Source: Nitrogeniibacter aestuarii
Lineage (GTDB): Bacteria; Pseudomonadota; Gammaproteobacteria; Burkholderiales; Rhodocyclaceae
Reading direction: 5' to 3'
Length of the DNA stretch: 64,000 bases
NCBI RefSeq assembly: GCF_017309585.1
Contig: NZ_CP071321.1
Span: 806,001 to 870,000 of the forward strand
Shown here: positions 26,249 to 34,832 of the stretch, in pieces
Layout: the number at the start of each line of letters is the position of its first letter
How positions within the stretch are numbered: position 1 is the stretch's first letter
Notes under the pieces: model-generated
Told to the model about the DNA's origin: nothing
Databases searched by the model: none
Seen by the model: the letters and a program-made list of their open reading frames with translations, nothing else
Translations under genes and position numbers: made by a program

Positions 26249-27832
26249 TCATGAGCCTTCCCACACCCACTCGAGCAAGATGTCCTGTGCGTCGCGGCTG
26301 TTGTGCGCATTCGGGCTATTGACCATCATGGCCACCACGTAACGCTCCCCTTTCTTGTCGATGACGTAGCCCGCCATGGCGCGTACGCCGTTGAGAGTGC
26401 CGGTCTTGATGTGCGCGGTGCCCCGCGCCGGGCTGTCCCGGAGGCGTCGGCGTGCGGTGCCGTCGATACCGGCCACGGCCATTGAACTCATGAACTCGGG
26501 CATGAAGGGGCGTTCCCACGCCTGCTCCAGTAACTGACCCAGTCCGCGTGCCGTGATTCGCGCGGTGCGTGACAGGCCCGAGCCGTTCTCGATCGACAGG
26601 CCGGTGGTGTCGATGCCGGCGGCGGCCAGCTGAACCGTGGCCAGGCGAGCACCGCCCGAGACCATGTCGGCCGCGGTGTTGTCGCTGGCACCCAGCGTGG
26701 CGAGCAACTGGCGGGCAATGACGTTGTTGGACCACTTGTTCATGTCGCGCACCACGTCTGCCAGCGGACGCGAGGTGTGTACAAACAGGGTCTTGGCATC
26801 GCGTGGTGCGCGCCCGTGCTTGACCTGACCACTGAGTTTGCCGCCCATTTCGTCCCAGAGACCGCCGATCACGTTGCGGGCAAATTCCTCGGGCGACTCG
26901 GGTGAGACAAACCAGTCCTTGATGCCGCAATCGTCGCGCCAGGCCCCCTTGATACTCAGCTTGCGCTTCTTGCGGTCCTCTGTGGACTCGGCATCAAGCG
27001 CCTTGTACCAGCGACTGGCGCATCGTCCGTCCTGTGTTTCCAGTTCGCTGTCGAGTTCGAACGCAGCCATGGGCGGGTCGACGAGCACGCGTGGTGGCCG
27101 TGTCTTGTGTGTGGGGGCCGTGGCCGACGCTGCATTGGCGGTCTTGACCACCTGCAGGCCGGCTCCGGGAGCAGCGGCCGTTTCGGGCTCGGGTTCCGGC
27201 ACAAAGGTCAGGCGAAGTGCATTGAAGTTGATCATCAGGCCGCTGGGGCCTGCGTTGTAGGGGCGCATGCCCTGACCGTCAAAGGCGTAGGGGTTGTGGG
27301 CGGGCAGGCGCAGCGCGCTGTCATCAATGATGATGTTGCCCGCGATGCGGTCGATGCCCAGTCCACGTACCTGGCGCAGCAGCTTCCACAGGTCGGCATG
27401 GGTGAAGATCGGGTCTCCGCCACCCACCACGTACAGGTTGCCGTCGAGCTTGCGTCCGGAGATCTCGCCATCCATCTTCAGGCGCGTCGTCCAGAAGTAG
27501 GCCGGGCCCAGCCGGTCCAGCGTGGTGAAGGCCGTCACCAGCTTCATGACCGATGCCGGATTCATGGGGGTATCCGGATTGTGGGAGAGCTTGGGCTGTT
27601 TTTTGTCGACCCGGCTGACCCAGATGGAGACATCCGAGAGCGAAATATTGGCCTTGTCGAGCGCCTTCTTGAGGTCCGGGGGAAAGCCTGCGGCCGAGGC
27701 CAGCAGAGGAGCGGTGAGCGCGGCGGCGGCCGCCCACTTGCAGCAGGCAGTCAGGCAGCGTTGAAGGATGGTGCGCGTCCGGTTGCCGGGCTGCGGGCCG
27801 ACAAGGGACGGGATGCTGCGCTTTGAAGACAT
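26249..27832 (-). CDS. dacB: D-alanyl-D-alanine carboxypeptidase/endopeptidase (PBP4, DacB-like)
   Basis: This 527-residue periplasmic penicillin-binding protein is of the class-C PBP4 type. A signal region (TACCKWAAAAALTAPLLASAAG) follows a basic stretch. The active-site serine motif is SVMK (NPASVMKLVTAFTTLD), the second motif is SNN (MNKWSNNVIARQLLATLG), and the third is KTG (HIKTGTLNGVRAMAGY). Between the first two is the large insertion that sets the family apart. It trims peptide stems and cross-links in peptidoglycan. The ATG at 27832 is chosen; the 27940 start would place 36 polar residues before it. Confidence 0.9.
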   Translation of the reverse strand: MSSKRSIPSLVGPQPGNRTRTILQRCLTACCKWAAAAALTAPLLASAAGFPPDLKKALDKANISLSDVSIWVSRVDKKQPKLSHNPDTPMNPASVMKLVTAFTTLDRLGPAYFWTTRLKMDGEISGRKLDGNLYVVGGGDPIFTHADLWKLLRQVRGLGIDRIAGNIIIDDSALRLPAHNPYAFDGQGMRPYNAGPSGLMINFNALRLTFVPEPEPETAAAPGAGLQVVKTANAASATAPTHKTRPPRVLVDPPMAAFELDSELETQDGRCASRWYKALDAESTEDRKKRKLSIKGAWRDDCGIKDWFVSPESPEEFARNVIGGLWDEMGGKLSGQVKHGRAPRDAKTLFVHTSRPLADVVRDMNKWSNNVIARQLLATLGASDNTAADMVSGGARLATVQLAAAGIDTTGLSIENGSGLSRTARITARGLGQLLEQAWERPFMPEFMSSMAVAGIDGTARRRLRDSPARGTAHIKTGTLNGVRAMAGYVIDKKGERYVVAMMVNSPNAHNSRDAQDILLEWVWEGS

Positions 27833-27979
27833 GTAGGAATTGCGTCCTGGCTTCGGTGTGTTGCGGGTGTCTCGATACGCCCGCCCGAGGCGGTCGGCAT
27901 CGAAGTGCCCATTATTCCGAAGAACGGACAGGGACGCCATGCCCTTTACATCTGATGTTTGGTGTTGTTCTCGGTGCGA

Positions 27980-28627
27980 TCAGGGGGCTGGCGGGGGCAG
28001 GGCCTGGAAGGTGCCCGTTGCACTCTGAAGCTGCCACGGCTGTGGCACGGCCTTGCGTTGTTCGCGCAGCTCAGCATACTCGGTCATGACGCGGGTGACG
28101 TAGCCGCGCGTCTCGGCATACGGCGGGATTCCACCGTAGCGCGTGACCGCACCAGGCCCAGCGTTGTAAGCGGCGATCGCGAACTCGACGTTGTTGTCGA
28201 ACTGATCGAGCAATTGTCGCAGATAAAGCGCGCCCACCTGGAGATTGTGCCGAGCGCTGGTGAGTGCGCGCCGGTCGTACATGGCAGCGGTCCCAGGCAT
28301 CAGTTGCGCCAGCCCTTGAGCGCCCTTGTGAGAGCGCGCATCCGCACGATAGTTGGACTCGGCCTTGACCACGGCGTGCAGTAGCTCTGGCTCGATCTGT
28401 GCGGCGCTGGCCGCGTCTTCAATGGCCTGTGCGTATGGCCGTGCATCCGTGGTCGCGTTGGTCGTTTTCGGTGCTGGCATCTGCCAGGCCGGTTGAGTCT
28501 TGATCTGATACTGCGACGGATCCACGCGCAGCCGGTAGGCGTTGTCCGATGGCTCCGCAAGCGCCGCCGCGTGAGCGAGTAATGCTGACAGCAAGAGGGC
28601 GGGCCCAAGGGCTGCACTAGTACGCAC
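27980..28627 (-). CDS. Lytic transglycosylase (SLT domain)
   Basis: This 215-residue secreted protein has a signal peptide (MRTSAALGPALLLSALLAHAAALA) and a soluble-lytic-transglycosylase domain at about residues 60-170. The catalytic glutamate is in AVVKAESNYRADARSHKGAQGLAQLMPGTA, followed by FAIAAYNAGPGAVTRYGG. It cleaves peptidoglycan strands to anhydromuropeptides. The start overlaps the end of the sugar-transferase gene by 11 bases, so it is in one operon with polysaccharide initiation. Small transglycosylases often open the wall for export machines, so a local role in exopolysaccharide secretion is plausible. Confidence 0.87.
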   Translation of the reverse strand: MRTSAALGPALLLSALLAHAAALAEPSDNAYRLRVDPSQYQIKTQPAWQMPAPKTTNATTDARPYAQAIEDAASAAQIEPELLHAVVKAESNYRADARSHKGAQGLAQLMPGTAAMYDRRALTSARHNLQVGALYLRQLLDQFDNNVEFAIAAYNAGPGAVTRYGGIPPYAETRGYVTRVMTEYAELREQRKAVPQPWQLQSATGTFQALPPPAP

Positions 28628-30011
28628 TGCTGTCCTTGAGTGTGGTGGCAGCCGTCTTGATGATGATCCACAGGTCCATGCTCAGTGACCAGTTGCGCAG
28701 GTATTCCAGATCATACTCAATGCGCTTTTCCATCTTTTCGACGGTTTCAGTTTCACCGCGATAACCATTCACCTGAGCCCATCCGGTGATGCCAGGTTTG
28801 ACCTTGTGGCGAACCATGTAGCCCTTGATGAGTTTGCGGTAGGTTTCATTGTGGGAAACAGCGTGCGGTCGCGGGCCGACAATGCTCATGCGGCCCTGCA
28901 GCACATTGATGAACTGCGGCAGCTCATCGATCGACGTCTTGCGAATGAATGCACCGAAACGGGTGATGCGACTATCGCCACGGGTGGCCTGCTTGACGTC
29001 CTTGCCATCGTCGCAGGTGGTCATGGAGCGGAACTTGTAAACGACGATTTCCTTTCCGTCGAGGCCATAGCGGCGTTGCTTGAAGATCACTGGGCCTGAG
29101 GAAGACAGTTTCACCCCGATGGCTGCGAACAGCATGATGGGCGAAATCAGGATCATGATCAGGATCGACAGGATGATGTCCGAGATGCGTTTGATGACGC
29201 CGCTGGCCCCGGTGAAGGGCGTTTCGCAAACGGCCACCACCGGCATGCCGCCAACCTGATCGACGCGGCCCTGGATAAGATCTGTTACGAAAATATCCGG
29301 CACGAAGAAGATGGATGTCGTCGTGTCCTTTAGATTGTCCAGAATTTTCAGAATCCGCGGCTGTGTGGCCATGGGCAGTGCGAGGTAAATGTGATCCACG
29401 TGGTGGGTTTTCACGTACTCGGCCAGCTGGTCAAAGCTGCCAAGGAGCGGCGCGTCGCCAATGCCGTCGAGCCGGTCGCGCTGACGGTCGTCGAAGTAGC
29501 CCACGAAGCGCACCCCGATGAACTTGTTGCTGCCGAAGTTCTCAGCCAGTCGGGTGCCGATATCGTTGCATCCGGCGATCACTGCTGTGCGGGTGTTGCC
29601 CTCCATCGCCAGCACGTTCGGGATGATCCAGCGCGCCAGCGAGTTGGCTGTCATCAGGGCAAAGGGCGTGGCGATGAGCCAGCTGTAGATGACATCACGC
29701 GGAAAGAAGTTGATGTACCCGCTTGCTTCACCGAAGAACACCATGATGCCCGCGACAATGACCCAGTTGACGAAGGTCTTGCGCAGCATGCGGCGCAGGC
29801 TGTCGTTGAGGAAGATGTTGCCGGGAAAGGTGAGCGAGAACACGATCAGCGCGAGGATGACGTACTCGGGCCCCAGGACTTCACCGCAACTGTAGGCGCA
29901 GACGAACAGGGACCCGACAGCCACAATCGGGTCAAGAAAGGTTTCGATTGTGCTGGAGAAGGACAGTCCACTGCGGTGGCTGCCGTTTGACTTGTCGAGC
30001 GTGGCGAGCAT
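28617..30011 (-). CDS. Undecaprenyl-phosphate hexose-1-phosphate transferase (WcaJ/EpsB type)
   Basis: This 464-residue inner-membrane polyprenyl-phosphate sugar transferase starts repeat-unit assembly by moving hexose-1-phosphate (probably glucose) from a UDP-sugar to undecaprenyl phosphate. Four N-terminal helices are followed by a Rossmann-like CoA-binding-type domain (TAVIAGCNDIGTRLAE). The catalytic domain follows at ~265-464, with a membrane hairpin and the motifs KQRRYGLDGKEIVVYKFRSM, RKTSIDELPQFINVLQG, MSIVGPRPHA and KPGITGWAQVNGYRGET. It is transcribed away from epsL, and a 16-bp palindrome lies in the shared promoter region. Confidence 0.92.
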   Translation of the reverse strand: MLATLDKSNGSHRSGLSFSSTIETFLDPIVAVGSLFVCAYSCGEVLGPEYVILALIVFSLTFPGNIFLNDSLRRMLRKTFVNWVIVAGIMVFFGEASGYINFFPRDVIYSWLIATPFALMTANSLARWIIPNVLAMEGNTRTAVIAGCNDIGTRLAENFGSNKFIGVRFVGYFDDRQRDRLDGIGDAPLLGSFDQLAEYVKTHHVDHIYLALPMATQPRILKILDNLKDTTTSIFFVPDIFVTDLIQGRVDQVGGMPVVAVCETPFTGASGVIKRISDIILSILIMILISPIMLFAAIGVKLSSSGPVIFKQRRYGLDGKEIVVYKFRSMTTCDDGKDVKQATRGDSRITRFGAFIRKTSIDELPQFINVLQGRMSIVGPRPHAVSHNETYRKLIKGYMVRHKVKPGITGWAQVNGYRGETETVEKMEKRIEYDLEYLRNWSLSMDLWIIIKTAATTLKDSSAY

Positions 30012-30088
30012 TGAGTTGCTTTGTAACGAATTCGAGTTTGATGCAGAGCACCAATTACGTAATCATATTCCCATGGTTGTCAGGTTTG

Positions 30089-30104
30089 GTGTCAACTTTG
30101 ACAC
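30089..30104. promoter_or_regulatory. 16-bp palindrome in the divergent eps promoter region
   Basis: GTGTCA-ACTT-TGACAC is a perfect 6-bp inverted repeat with a 4-base centre, between the sugar-transferase gene (-) and epsL (+). Each strand of the palindrome contains TTGACA, a consensus -35 hexamer. A weak GAATAT follows 19 bases later on the minus strand. A dimeric regulator bound here could control both operons. The regulator is unknown. Confidence 0.45.
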
Positions 30105-30178
30105 AAGCCGTAAGCGCCCTGGAAGCACGGATATGCCGAACGACTGTTTGTGCGACGGGGCATGATAAGGATATTTCA

Positions 30179-31411
30179 GTGACATTTTTCGGAATTGGTT
30201 CGCGTCTGTGGGCAGCCCGAGGAGCAGGCAGGCCGCTGTCGATACTCTTGCTGTCCGGTGTCTCTGCCGCTGCCTTGGCTGCTGACCCCGCCGATGCGTT
30301 CAACTTTTATATCAGCCAGTCGTTTCAGCACGACGACAACCTCTATCGCCTGGCTGATGGTGTCAAGCCGTTCGGTGATGGTCAGCGCGATGACAACATC
30401 AGCGTGACCTCATTTTCGGCCATGTTCGACCGGGTCTACAGTCGTCAGCGCCTGTATGCCTCGGTCGATCTCGCTTATGCGGCCTTCGACACCTACAGCG
30501 ATCTGGATTACGACACCAAGGGTGTGGCGACCGGCTGGGACTGGAGCTTCGGCAGCCACTGGACGGGTAAGCTCGAACTTAAGCAGGACGAGCTGGCGCG
30601 TGATCGTTCCGACTTCCGCACAAACAGTCGCGAAACCAGCATCAACCGCCGACGGACTCTCGATGCCGAGGCAGACTACTGGTGGCATCCGGACTGGGCT
30701 GCAGGTGTTGGATATGAGGCCTTTGCGTCAGAATACTCGGATGATGCGTCGCAGAATCTCAATTACGAGGCATCCATTCCAGAAGTGAGCCTCACTTATC
30801 GGCCTCAATCTGGTAACAAAGTTTCTCTCCGCGCGCGATTCACTGATGGGAAATACCCAGATAGAACCTCGAGTGCGATTCGGGATGACGGATACAGCCA
30901 AAGGGACTTGCGCTTGGTTGGCGCTTGGCGACTAACTGGCGCCAGTCGTCTTTCCGGCTATCTCGGTTACACCTCGCGCGAATATGAAAACCTTGAGGTG
31001 AGAGACTTCAGTGGTATGACCGCTCGACTGCAGCATGACTGGACCATCACTGGGAAAGTGCAGTTGCGCACGACTGCCCGGCGCGAAATTGGTGCCCGGG
31101 AGGATCTGACCGATAACTCTGTGGTGACCAAGGCTGTTTCCGTTGAGCCGACGTGGGCGCCCACGGCAAAAATCGCACTACAGGGCCTGCTGGAATGGCG
31201 TCAGCGTGACTTCCGCGGGGATCCTGGCCTCGTTACGAGTGTCGTTGAGCAGGACGACGAAACGACAACATGCCGTCTGTCGGTGTCCTATATGCCGCTC
31301 GACAGCCTCAGCCTGAGTCTTTCTCACACAGCCAGCAGTCGAACAAGCGATCGCGCGGCAAACGAGTACGATGCCAACGTGACGGCCCTCTCCGCTCAGT
31401 ACAGCTTCTGA
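30179..31411 (+). CDS. epsL: Exopolysaccharide biosynthesis outer-membrane protein EpsL
   Basis: This 410-residue protein has a signal peptide ending near AALA and a body of alternating beta-strand sequence rich in Tyr, Trp, Asp and Arg. It ends in a phenylalanine (LSAQYSF), a typical outer-membrane beta-barrel signature. It matches the EpsL-type proteins of exosortase-B exopolysaccharide clusters, presumed to form or line the outer-membrane passage. The GTG at 30179 has AAGGA eight bases upstream and begins directly before the signal peptide; the frame is open back to 29948 but that part overlaps the divergent gene. Confidence 0.82.
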   Translation: MTFFGIGSRLWAARGAGRPLSILLLSGVSAAALAADPADAFNFYISQSFQHDDNLYRLADGVKPFGDGQRDDNISVTSFSAMFDRVYSRQRLYASVDLAYAAFDTYSDLDYDTKGVATGWDWSFGSHWTGKLELKQDELARDRSDFRTNSRETSINRRRTLDAEADYWWHPDWAAGVGYEAFASEYSDDASQNLNYEASIPEVSLTYRPQSGNKVSLRARFTDGKYPDRTSSAIRDDGYSQRDLRLVGAWRLTGASRLSGYLGYTSREYENLEVRDFSGMTARLQHDWTITGKVQLRTTARREIGAREDLTDNSVVTKAVSVEPTWAPTAKIALQGLLEWRQRDFRGDPGLVTSVVEQDDETTTCRLSVSYMPLDSLSLSLSHTASSRTSDRAANEYDANVTALSAQYSF

Positions 31412-31485
31412 TTTATTGATATGACATCATCTGCTGCGCCCGCAAAAAGGGCCCCGTTCAAGCGGAGAATGTGACCCACTCCCTG

Positions 31486-31548
31486 TATGTCGGACACTTT
31501 CCGGCTGATCATATGTTGCGATCATGTTGATGTAACATGGCCGACATA
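31486..31548. promoter_or_regulatory. Nested inverted repeats in the epsL-epsD gap
   Basis: TATGTCGG (31486-31493) is mirrored by CCGACATA (31541-31548). Inside this lies CATGTT-GATGT-AACATG (31523-31539), and ATGTTG occurs twice. Downstream, GG (31555-31556) and GC (31567-31568) are ten bases apart inside CGGGTTTGCGCTTGCCA, a poor match to a sigma-54 -24/-12 element. The symmetry suggests a regulator site in front of epsD. Confidence 0.4.
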
Positions 31549-31621
31549 TGTTTCGGGTTTGCGCTTGCCATTTTTGCTGCGGCGCAGCACACTAACTCAA
31601 CACGATGTCATGGAGACACGG

Positions 31622-32554
31622 ATGACCGTTTTTGGCTCTGCCGCTCGGCTGGCAACTGCCGCCGCTCTCTCACTTCTTCTGGCTGCTTGCGGGAGCGGGT
31701 CAGACTCGAAGGGCGCCACACAGGTGGCGGCGAAGGTTAATGACGGAGAGGTGACGGTTCACCAACTCAACGCGGTGCTGTCGCGAACGCCCAACCTCCA
31801 GCCCGACCAGATGGAGAAGGCGACTGAGCTGGCTCTCTCGCGCTTGATCGATCAGGAGTTGCTGGTTCAACGTGCGCGCGACAAGAAACTCGATCGCGAC
31901 CCGCGCGTCCTTCAGGCGATCCAGGCGGCTGAGCGTGAAATTCTGGCGCGCAGCTACATGGAGCAGTACACCGCTTCGGTGGATAAGCCATCCGCAGACG
32001 AAATGCGTGAGTTCTACAACGAGAACCCGGCGCTGTTCGCCGAGCGCCGCGTCTATAACCTCCAGGAACTCAACATCACCATTGCCCCCGATCAGCTGGA
32101 CGCACTCAGGGGGGCCATTGGCGACGCGAAATCGCTCAATGATGTGGTTGAGTGGTTGCGAAGCAACAATGTTGTCTTCAAGGCGGGCGGTGGTGTCCGC
32201 GCCGCAGAGCAATTGCCCCTCGAGGCGCTGCCAAGATTCGCCCAGATGAAAGATGGCCAGATCGGCATGGTGCAGACGCGCGGCGGTGTGCTCGCCATCT
32301 ACCTGGCCGGCTCGCGGCAGGCGCCCATGGATTTCGACAAAGCCACCCCGTTCATTGAACGCTTCATCATCAACCGAAAGCGTGCCGACATGGCCAAGGC
32401 TGAAATGAAGCGCTTGCGCGACACCGCCGAGATTTCATACATGGGTAACTTCAAGGCGCCGGAAACCCCGGTTGAGCCCGACGCCACCGCAGCGAACCCT
32501 GGCGAAGGCGCCATGGACGAATCCATGAAGAAAGGCCTTGAAGGCCTCAAGTAA
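31622..32554 (+). CDS. epsD: EpsD family peptidyl-prolyl isomerase-like lipoprotein
   Basis: This 310-residue lipoprotein has a signal peptide with lipobox LAAC (LLLAACGSGS). A SurA/PrsA-like N-terminal helical domain follows (VTVHQLNAVLSRTPNLQPDQMEKATELALSRLIDQELLVQRARDKKL), then a parvulin-type region (GDAKSLNDVVEWLRSNN ... GQIGMVQTRGGVLAIYL). It corresponds to EpsD of exosortase-B clusters and probably helps fold or assemble outer-membrane export components in the periplasm. The ATG at 31622 has GGAG six bases upstream and starts just before the signal peptide; earlier starts lie inside the repeat-rich promoter region. Confidence 0.85.
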   Translation: MTVFGSAARLATAAALSLLLAACGSGSDSKGATQVAAKVNDGEVTVHQLNAVLSRTPNLQPDQMEKATELALSRLIDQELLVQRARDKKLDRDPRVLQAIQAAEREILARSYMEQYTASVDKPSADEMREFYNENPALFAERRVYNLQELNITIAPDQLDALRGAIGDAKSLNDVVEWLRSNNVVFKAGGGVRAAEQLPLEALPRFAQMKDGQIGMVQTRGGVLAIYLAGSRQAPMDFDKATPFIERFIINRKRADMAKAEMKRLRDTAEISYMGNFKAPETPVEPDATAANPGEGAMDESMKKGLEGLK

Positions 32555-32591
32555 GCCATCCACTCGATTGAGACAAGCTGAACCCACACCC

Positions 32592-33404
32592 ATGACTCAC
32601 CGAATTACGACCCAGATCATCCTGTTCGTGGCGGCACTGTTGCTTTTTGCCCAGCACGTCTTCGCGCAGGAAGTCGTGCCCGAGTATGTGCTCGGCCCCG
32701 GCGACATCGTACGCATCACTGTTTTCCAGAACCCGGATCTCACCACCGAGGCTCGAGTGTCGGAATCCGACGTGATCACCTTTCCGTTGATCGGTAGCGT
32801 CAAGGTGGGAGGGCTCAGCGTGCCGGCCGCTGAGCGGGCCATTGCTCAGCAATTGCGCAGCGGGGGTTTTGTGCTGCAGCCACAGGTCAACATCCTGCCG
32901 CTGCAGATTCGCGGGAATCAGGTTGCAGTGCTCGGTCAGGTCAATCGCCCAGGGCGGTATCCACTTGAAACACTCGATACTCGCTTGTCTGACATGCTCG
33001 CCACTGCAGGCGGTATTTCGCAGACCGGTGCTGACGAAGTCGTCTTGGTCGGCGAGCGCGGTGGGCAGCCCCTGCGGGTCACTGTAAACATCCCCAAGAC
33101 GTTCGCCCAAGGTGATTTCAGCAAAGACCTGAGACTCGAGGGCGGCGATCGAATTTACGTGCAGCGCGCACCTATGTTCTACATCTATGGCGAGGTGAAT
33201 CGCCCAGGCGCATTCCGGCTAGAAGACGCTATGACCGTCATGCAGGGGCTCGCCACGGGGGGCGGCATCACGGCACGCGGAACTGAAAAAGGCATCCAGA
33301 TTCACCGTCGGGACAGCGAAGGTAAGTTGCAGGTGATTCAACCGGGGCTTAGCAGCGCGCTCCAGGCCGATGATGTGATCTATGTGCGCGAAAGCCTGTT
33401 CTAA
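32592..33404 (+). CDS. epsE: Polysaccharide export protein EpsE (Wza family)
   Basis: This 270-residue periplasmic/outer-membrane export protein has a signal peptide (TTQIILFVAALLLFAQHVFAQ), a poly-export domain (YVLGPGDIVRITVFQNPDLTTEARVSESDVITFPLIG) and SLBB-type beta-grasp repeats (VAVLGQVNRPGRYPLE; FYIYGEVNRPGAFRLE). It corresponds to the EpsE outer-membrane channel component. Unlike E. coli Wza, it has no lipobox cysteine after the signal peptide. I chose the ATG at 32592, just before the signal sequence; the frame upstream overlaps epsD. Confidence 0.9.
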   Translation: MTHRITTQIILFVAALLLFAQHVFAQEVVPEYVLGPGDIVRITVFQNPDLTTEARVSESDVITFPLIGSVKVGGLSVPAAERAIAQQLRSGGFVLQPQVNILPLQIRGNQVAVLGQVNRPGRYPLETLDTRLSDMLATAGGISQTGADEVVLVGERGGQPLRVTVNIPKTFAQGDFSKDLRLEGGDRIYVQRAPMFYIYGEVNRPGAFRLEDAMTVMQGLATGGGITARGTEKGIQIHRRDSEGKLQVIQPGLSSALQADDVIYVRESLF

Positions 33405-33425
33405 GGCAGCTAGGAGAGATCGCCA

Positions 33426-34787
33426 GTGAGCATTCAACAATTACTGCTTATCTTACGGGCCCGTATCTGGGTGGTCCTGATTACCTTTTCGATCGTCGTG
33501 GGAGCGGCTGTCGTACTCAGTCTCGTCCTGCCAAAGAAATACACTGCAACGACCTCGGTCGTTGTCGAGGCAAAGACAAACGATCCCCTCATGGGTGGGC
33601 TCTTACCCGCCCAGATGATTCCGGGCTACATGGCTACTCAAACTGACATCATTGAGTCTGACCGTGTAGCTCAGCGTGTTGTCTCGATGCTGAATCTGAC
33701 GAAAGTTCAGTCCATTCAGGATGATTGGCGGTCGGAAACTGACGGGGTCGGTTCAATTACTGTATGGCTGGCGCGACTGCTGAAAGAGAGCTTGGATGTC
33801 GAGCCTTCGTTAGAGAGCAATGTCGTCCAGATTTCGTATTCTGGTGCTGATCCTCAGTTCTCAGCTGCGCTCGCAAATGCTTGGGCGCAAGCCTACATCG
33901 ACACGAGCTTGGAGCTTAAAGTCGAACCCGCTAAGCAATACGCTAAATGGTTCGATATTCAAACGGATGAACTGCGCAAAAACCTGACTGAAGCTCAAAA
34001 GCGTTTATCTGATTACCAACAGGAACAAGGCATTGTCGCGACAGACGAGCGTTTAGATGTCGAGAGCGCTCGTCTTGCTGAGCTTTCGACTCAATTGTCA
34101 ATGATTAAAGCGCAACGAGTTGATAGCGAGTCGCGTCAGGCTCAATCCAGAAACGCGGAGTCCATGCCTGAAGTGATGTCGAATGGGGTTATCCAGGGGT
34201 TGAAAGTAGACTTGGCTCGTCAGGAATCAATGCGTGATCAACTTGCCGCTCGTTACGGTGTTAACTATCCGGAGATTGCTCGGGTTGATGCCGATATTGC
34301 GTCTCTTAAACAGAAGATATCAAGTGAAATACAGCGCGTTGTTCGCTCCTTGGGTACAACGACTCGGGTAGACGTTCAGCGTGAATCCGAGATCCAGGCA
34401 GCGCTCGATGCGCAGAAAAAAAGAGTGCTAGCACTAAAGGCTGAACGAGACAAAATCAGTGTTTTGCTAAGAGACGTTGAGAATGCGCAGCACGCATATG
34501 ACTTAGTCACACAACGGCTCGCTCAGACAAACCTCGAAAGTCAGACCCAGCACACAAACATTGTCGTGCTAACACCCGCCTCGCCCCCGCTTGAGCCTTC
34601 GAGTCCGAAGATTGTTCTCAATACCGTATTGGCTTCATTTCTCGGATTGCTGCTTGGAGTCGGGTTTGGATTTTTCTGGGAGATTCTTGATCCACGAGTG
34701 CGTGGGAGAAATGATCTGTCGCAAGTCGCCGGCCTGCCTGTGCTGGGCATTGTGCCTCCCGCTGTAAAGTCGCTTGCGGGCGCTTAA
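33426..34787 (+). CDS. epsF: Chain-length determinant protein EpsF (Wzz family)
   Basis: This 453-residue inner-membrane co-polymerase has a first membrane helix at about residues 12-34 (IWVVLITFSIVVGAAVVLSLVLP). A long periplasmic coiled-coil region runs through ~380, and a second helix near 405-425 (VLASFLGLLLGVGFGFFWEI). It sets polymer length with the EpsG kinase. The start codon is GTG (33426) with AGGAG about nine bases upstream. Its third-position bases look clearly more A/T-rich than epsD/epsE, and this shift continues through the following genes. Confidence 0.9.
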   Translation: MSIQQLLLILRARIWVVLITFSIVVGAAVVLSLVLPKKYTATTSVVVEAKTNDPLMGGLLPAQMIPGYMATQTDIIESDRVAQRVVSMLNLTKVQSIQDDWRSETDGVGSITVWLARLLKESLDVEPSLESNVVQISYSGADPQFSAALANAWAQAYIDTSLELKVEPAKQYAKWFDIQTDELRKNLTEAQKRLSDYQQEQGIVATDERLDVESARLAELSTQLSMIKAQRVDSESRQAQSRNAESMPEVMSNGVIQGLKVDLARQESMRDQLAARYGVNYPEIARVDADIASLKQKISSEIQRVVRSLGTTTRVDVQRESEIQAALDAQKKRVLALKAERDKISVLLRDVENAQHAYDLVTQRLAQTNLESQTQHTNIVVLTPASPPLEPSSPKIVLNTVLASFLGLLLGVGFGFFWEILDPRVRGRNDLSQVAGLPVLGIVPPAVKSLAGA

Positions 34788-34832
34788 TTCTCGATGCTGA
34801 AAAACCCGAAAATGATATCTTCAGGTGACACA

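Noticed and set aside
31555..31568. Sigma-54 promoter before epsD
   Set aside because: Only the GG and GC pairs at the right spacing match; the flanking consensus bases are poor, so it is noted as weak and not called as a promoter.
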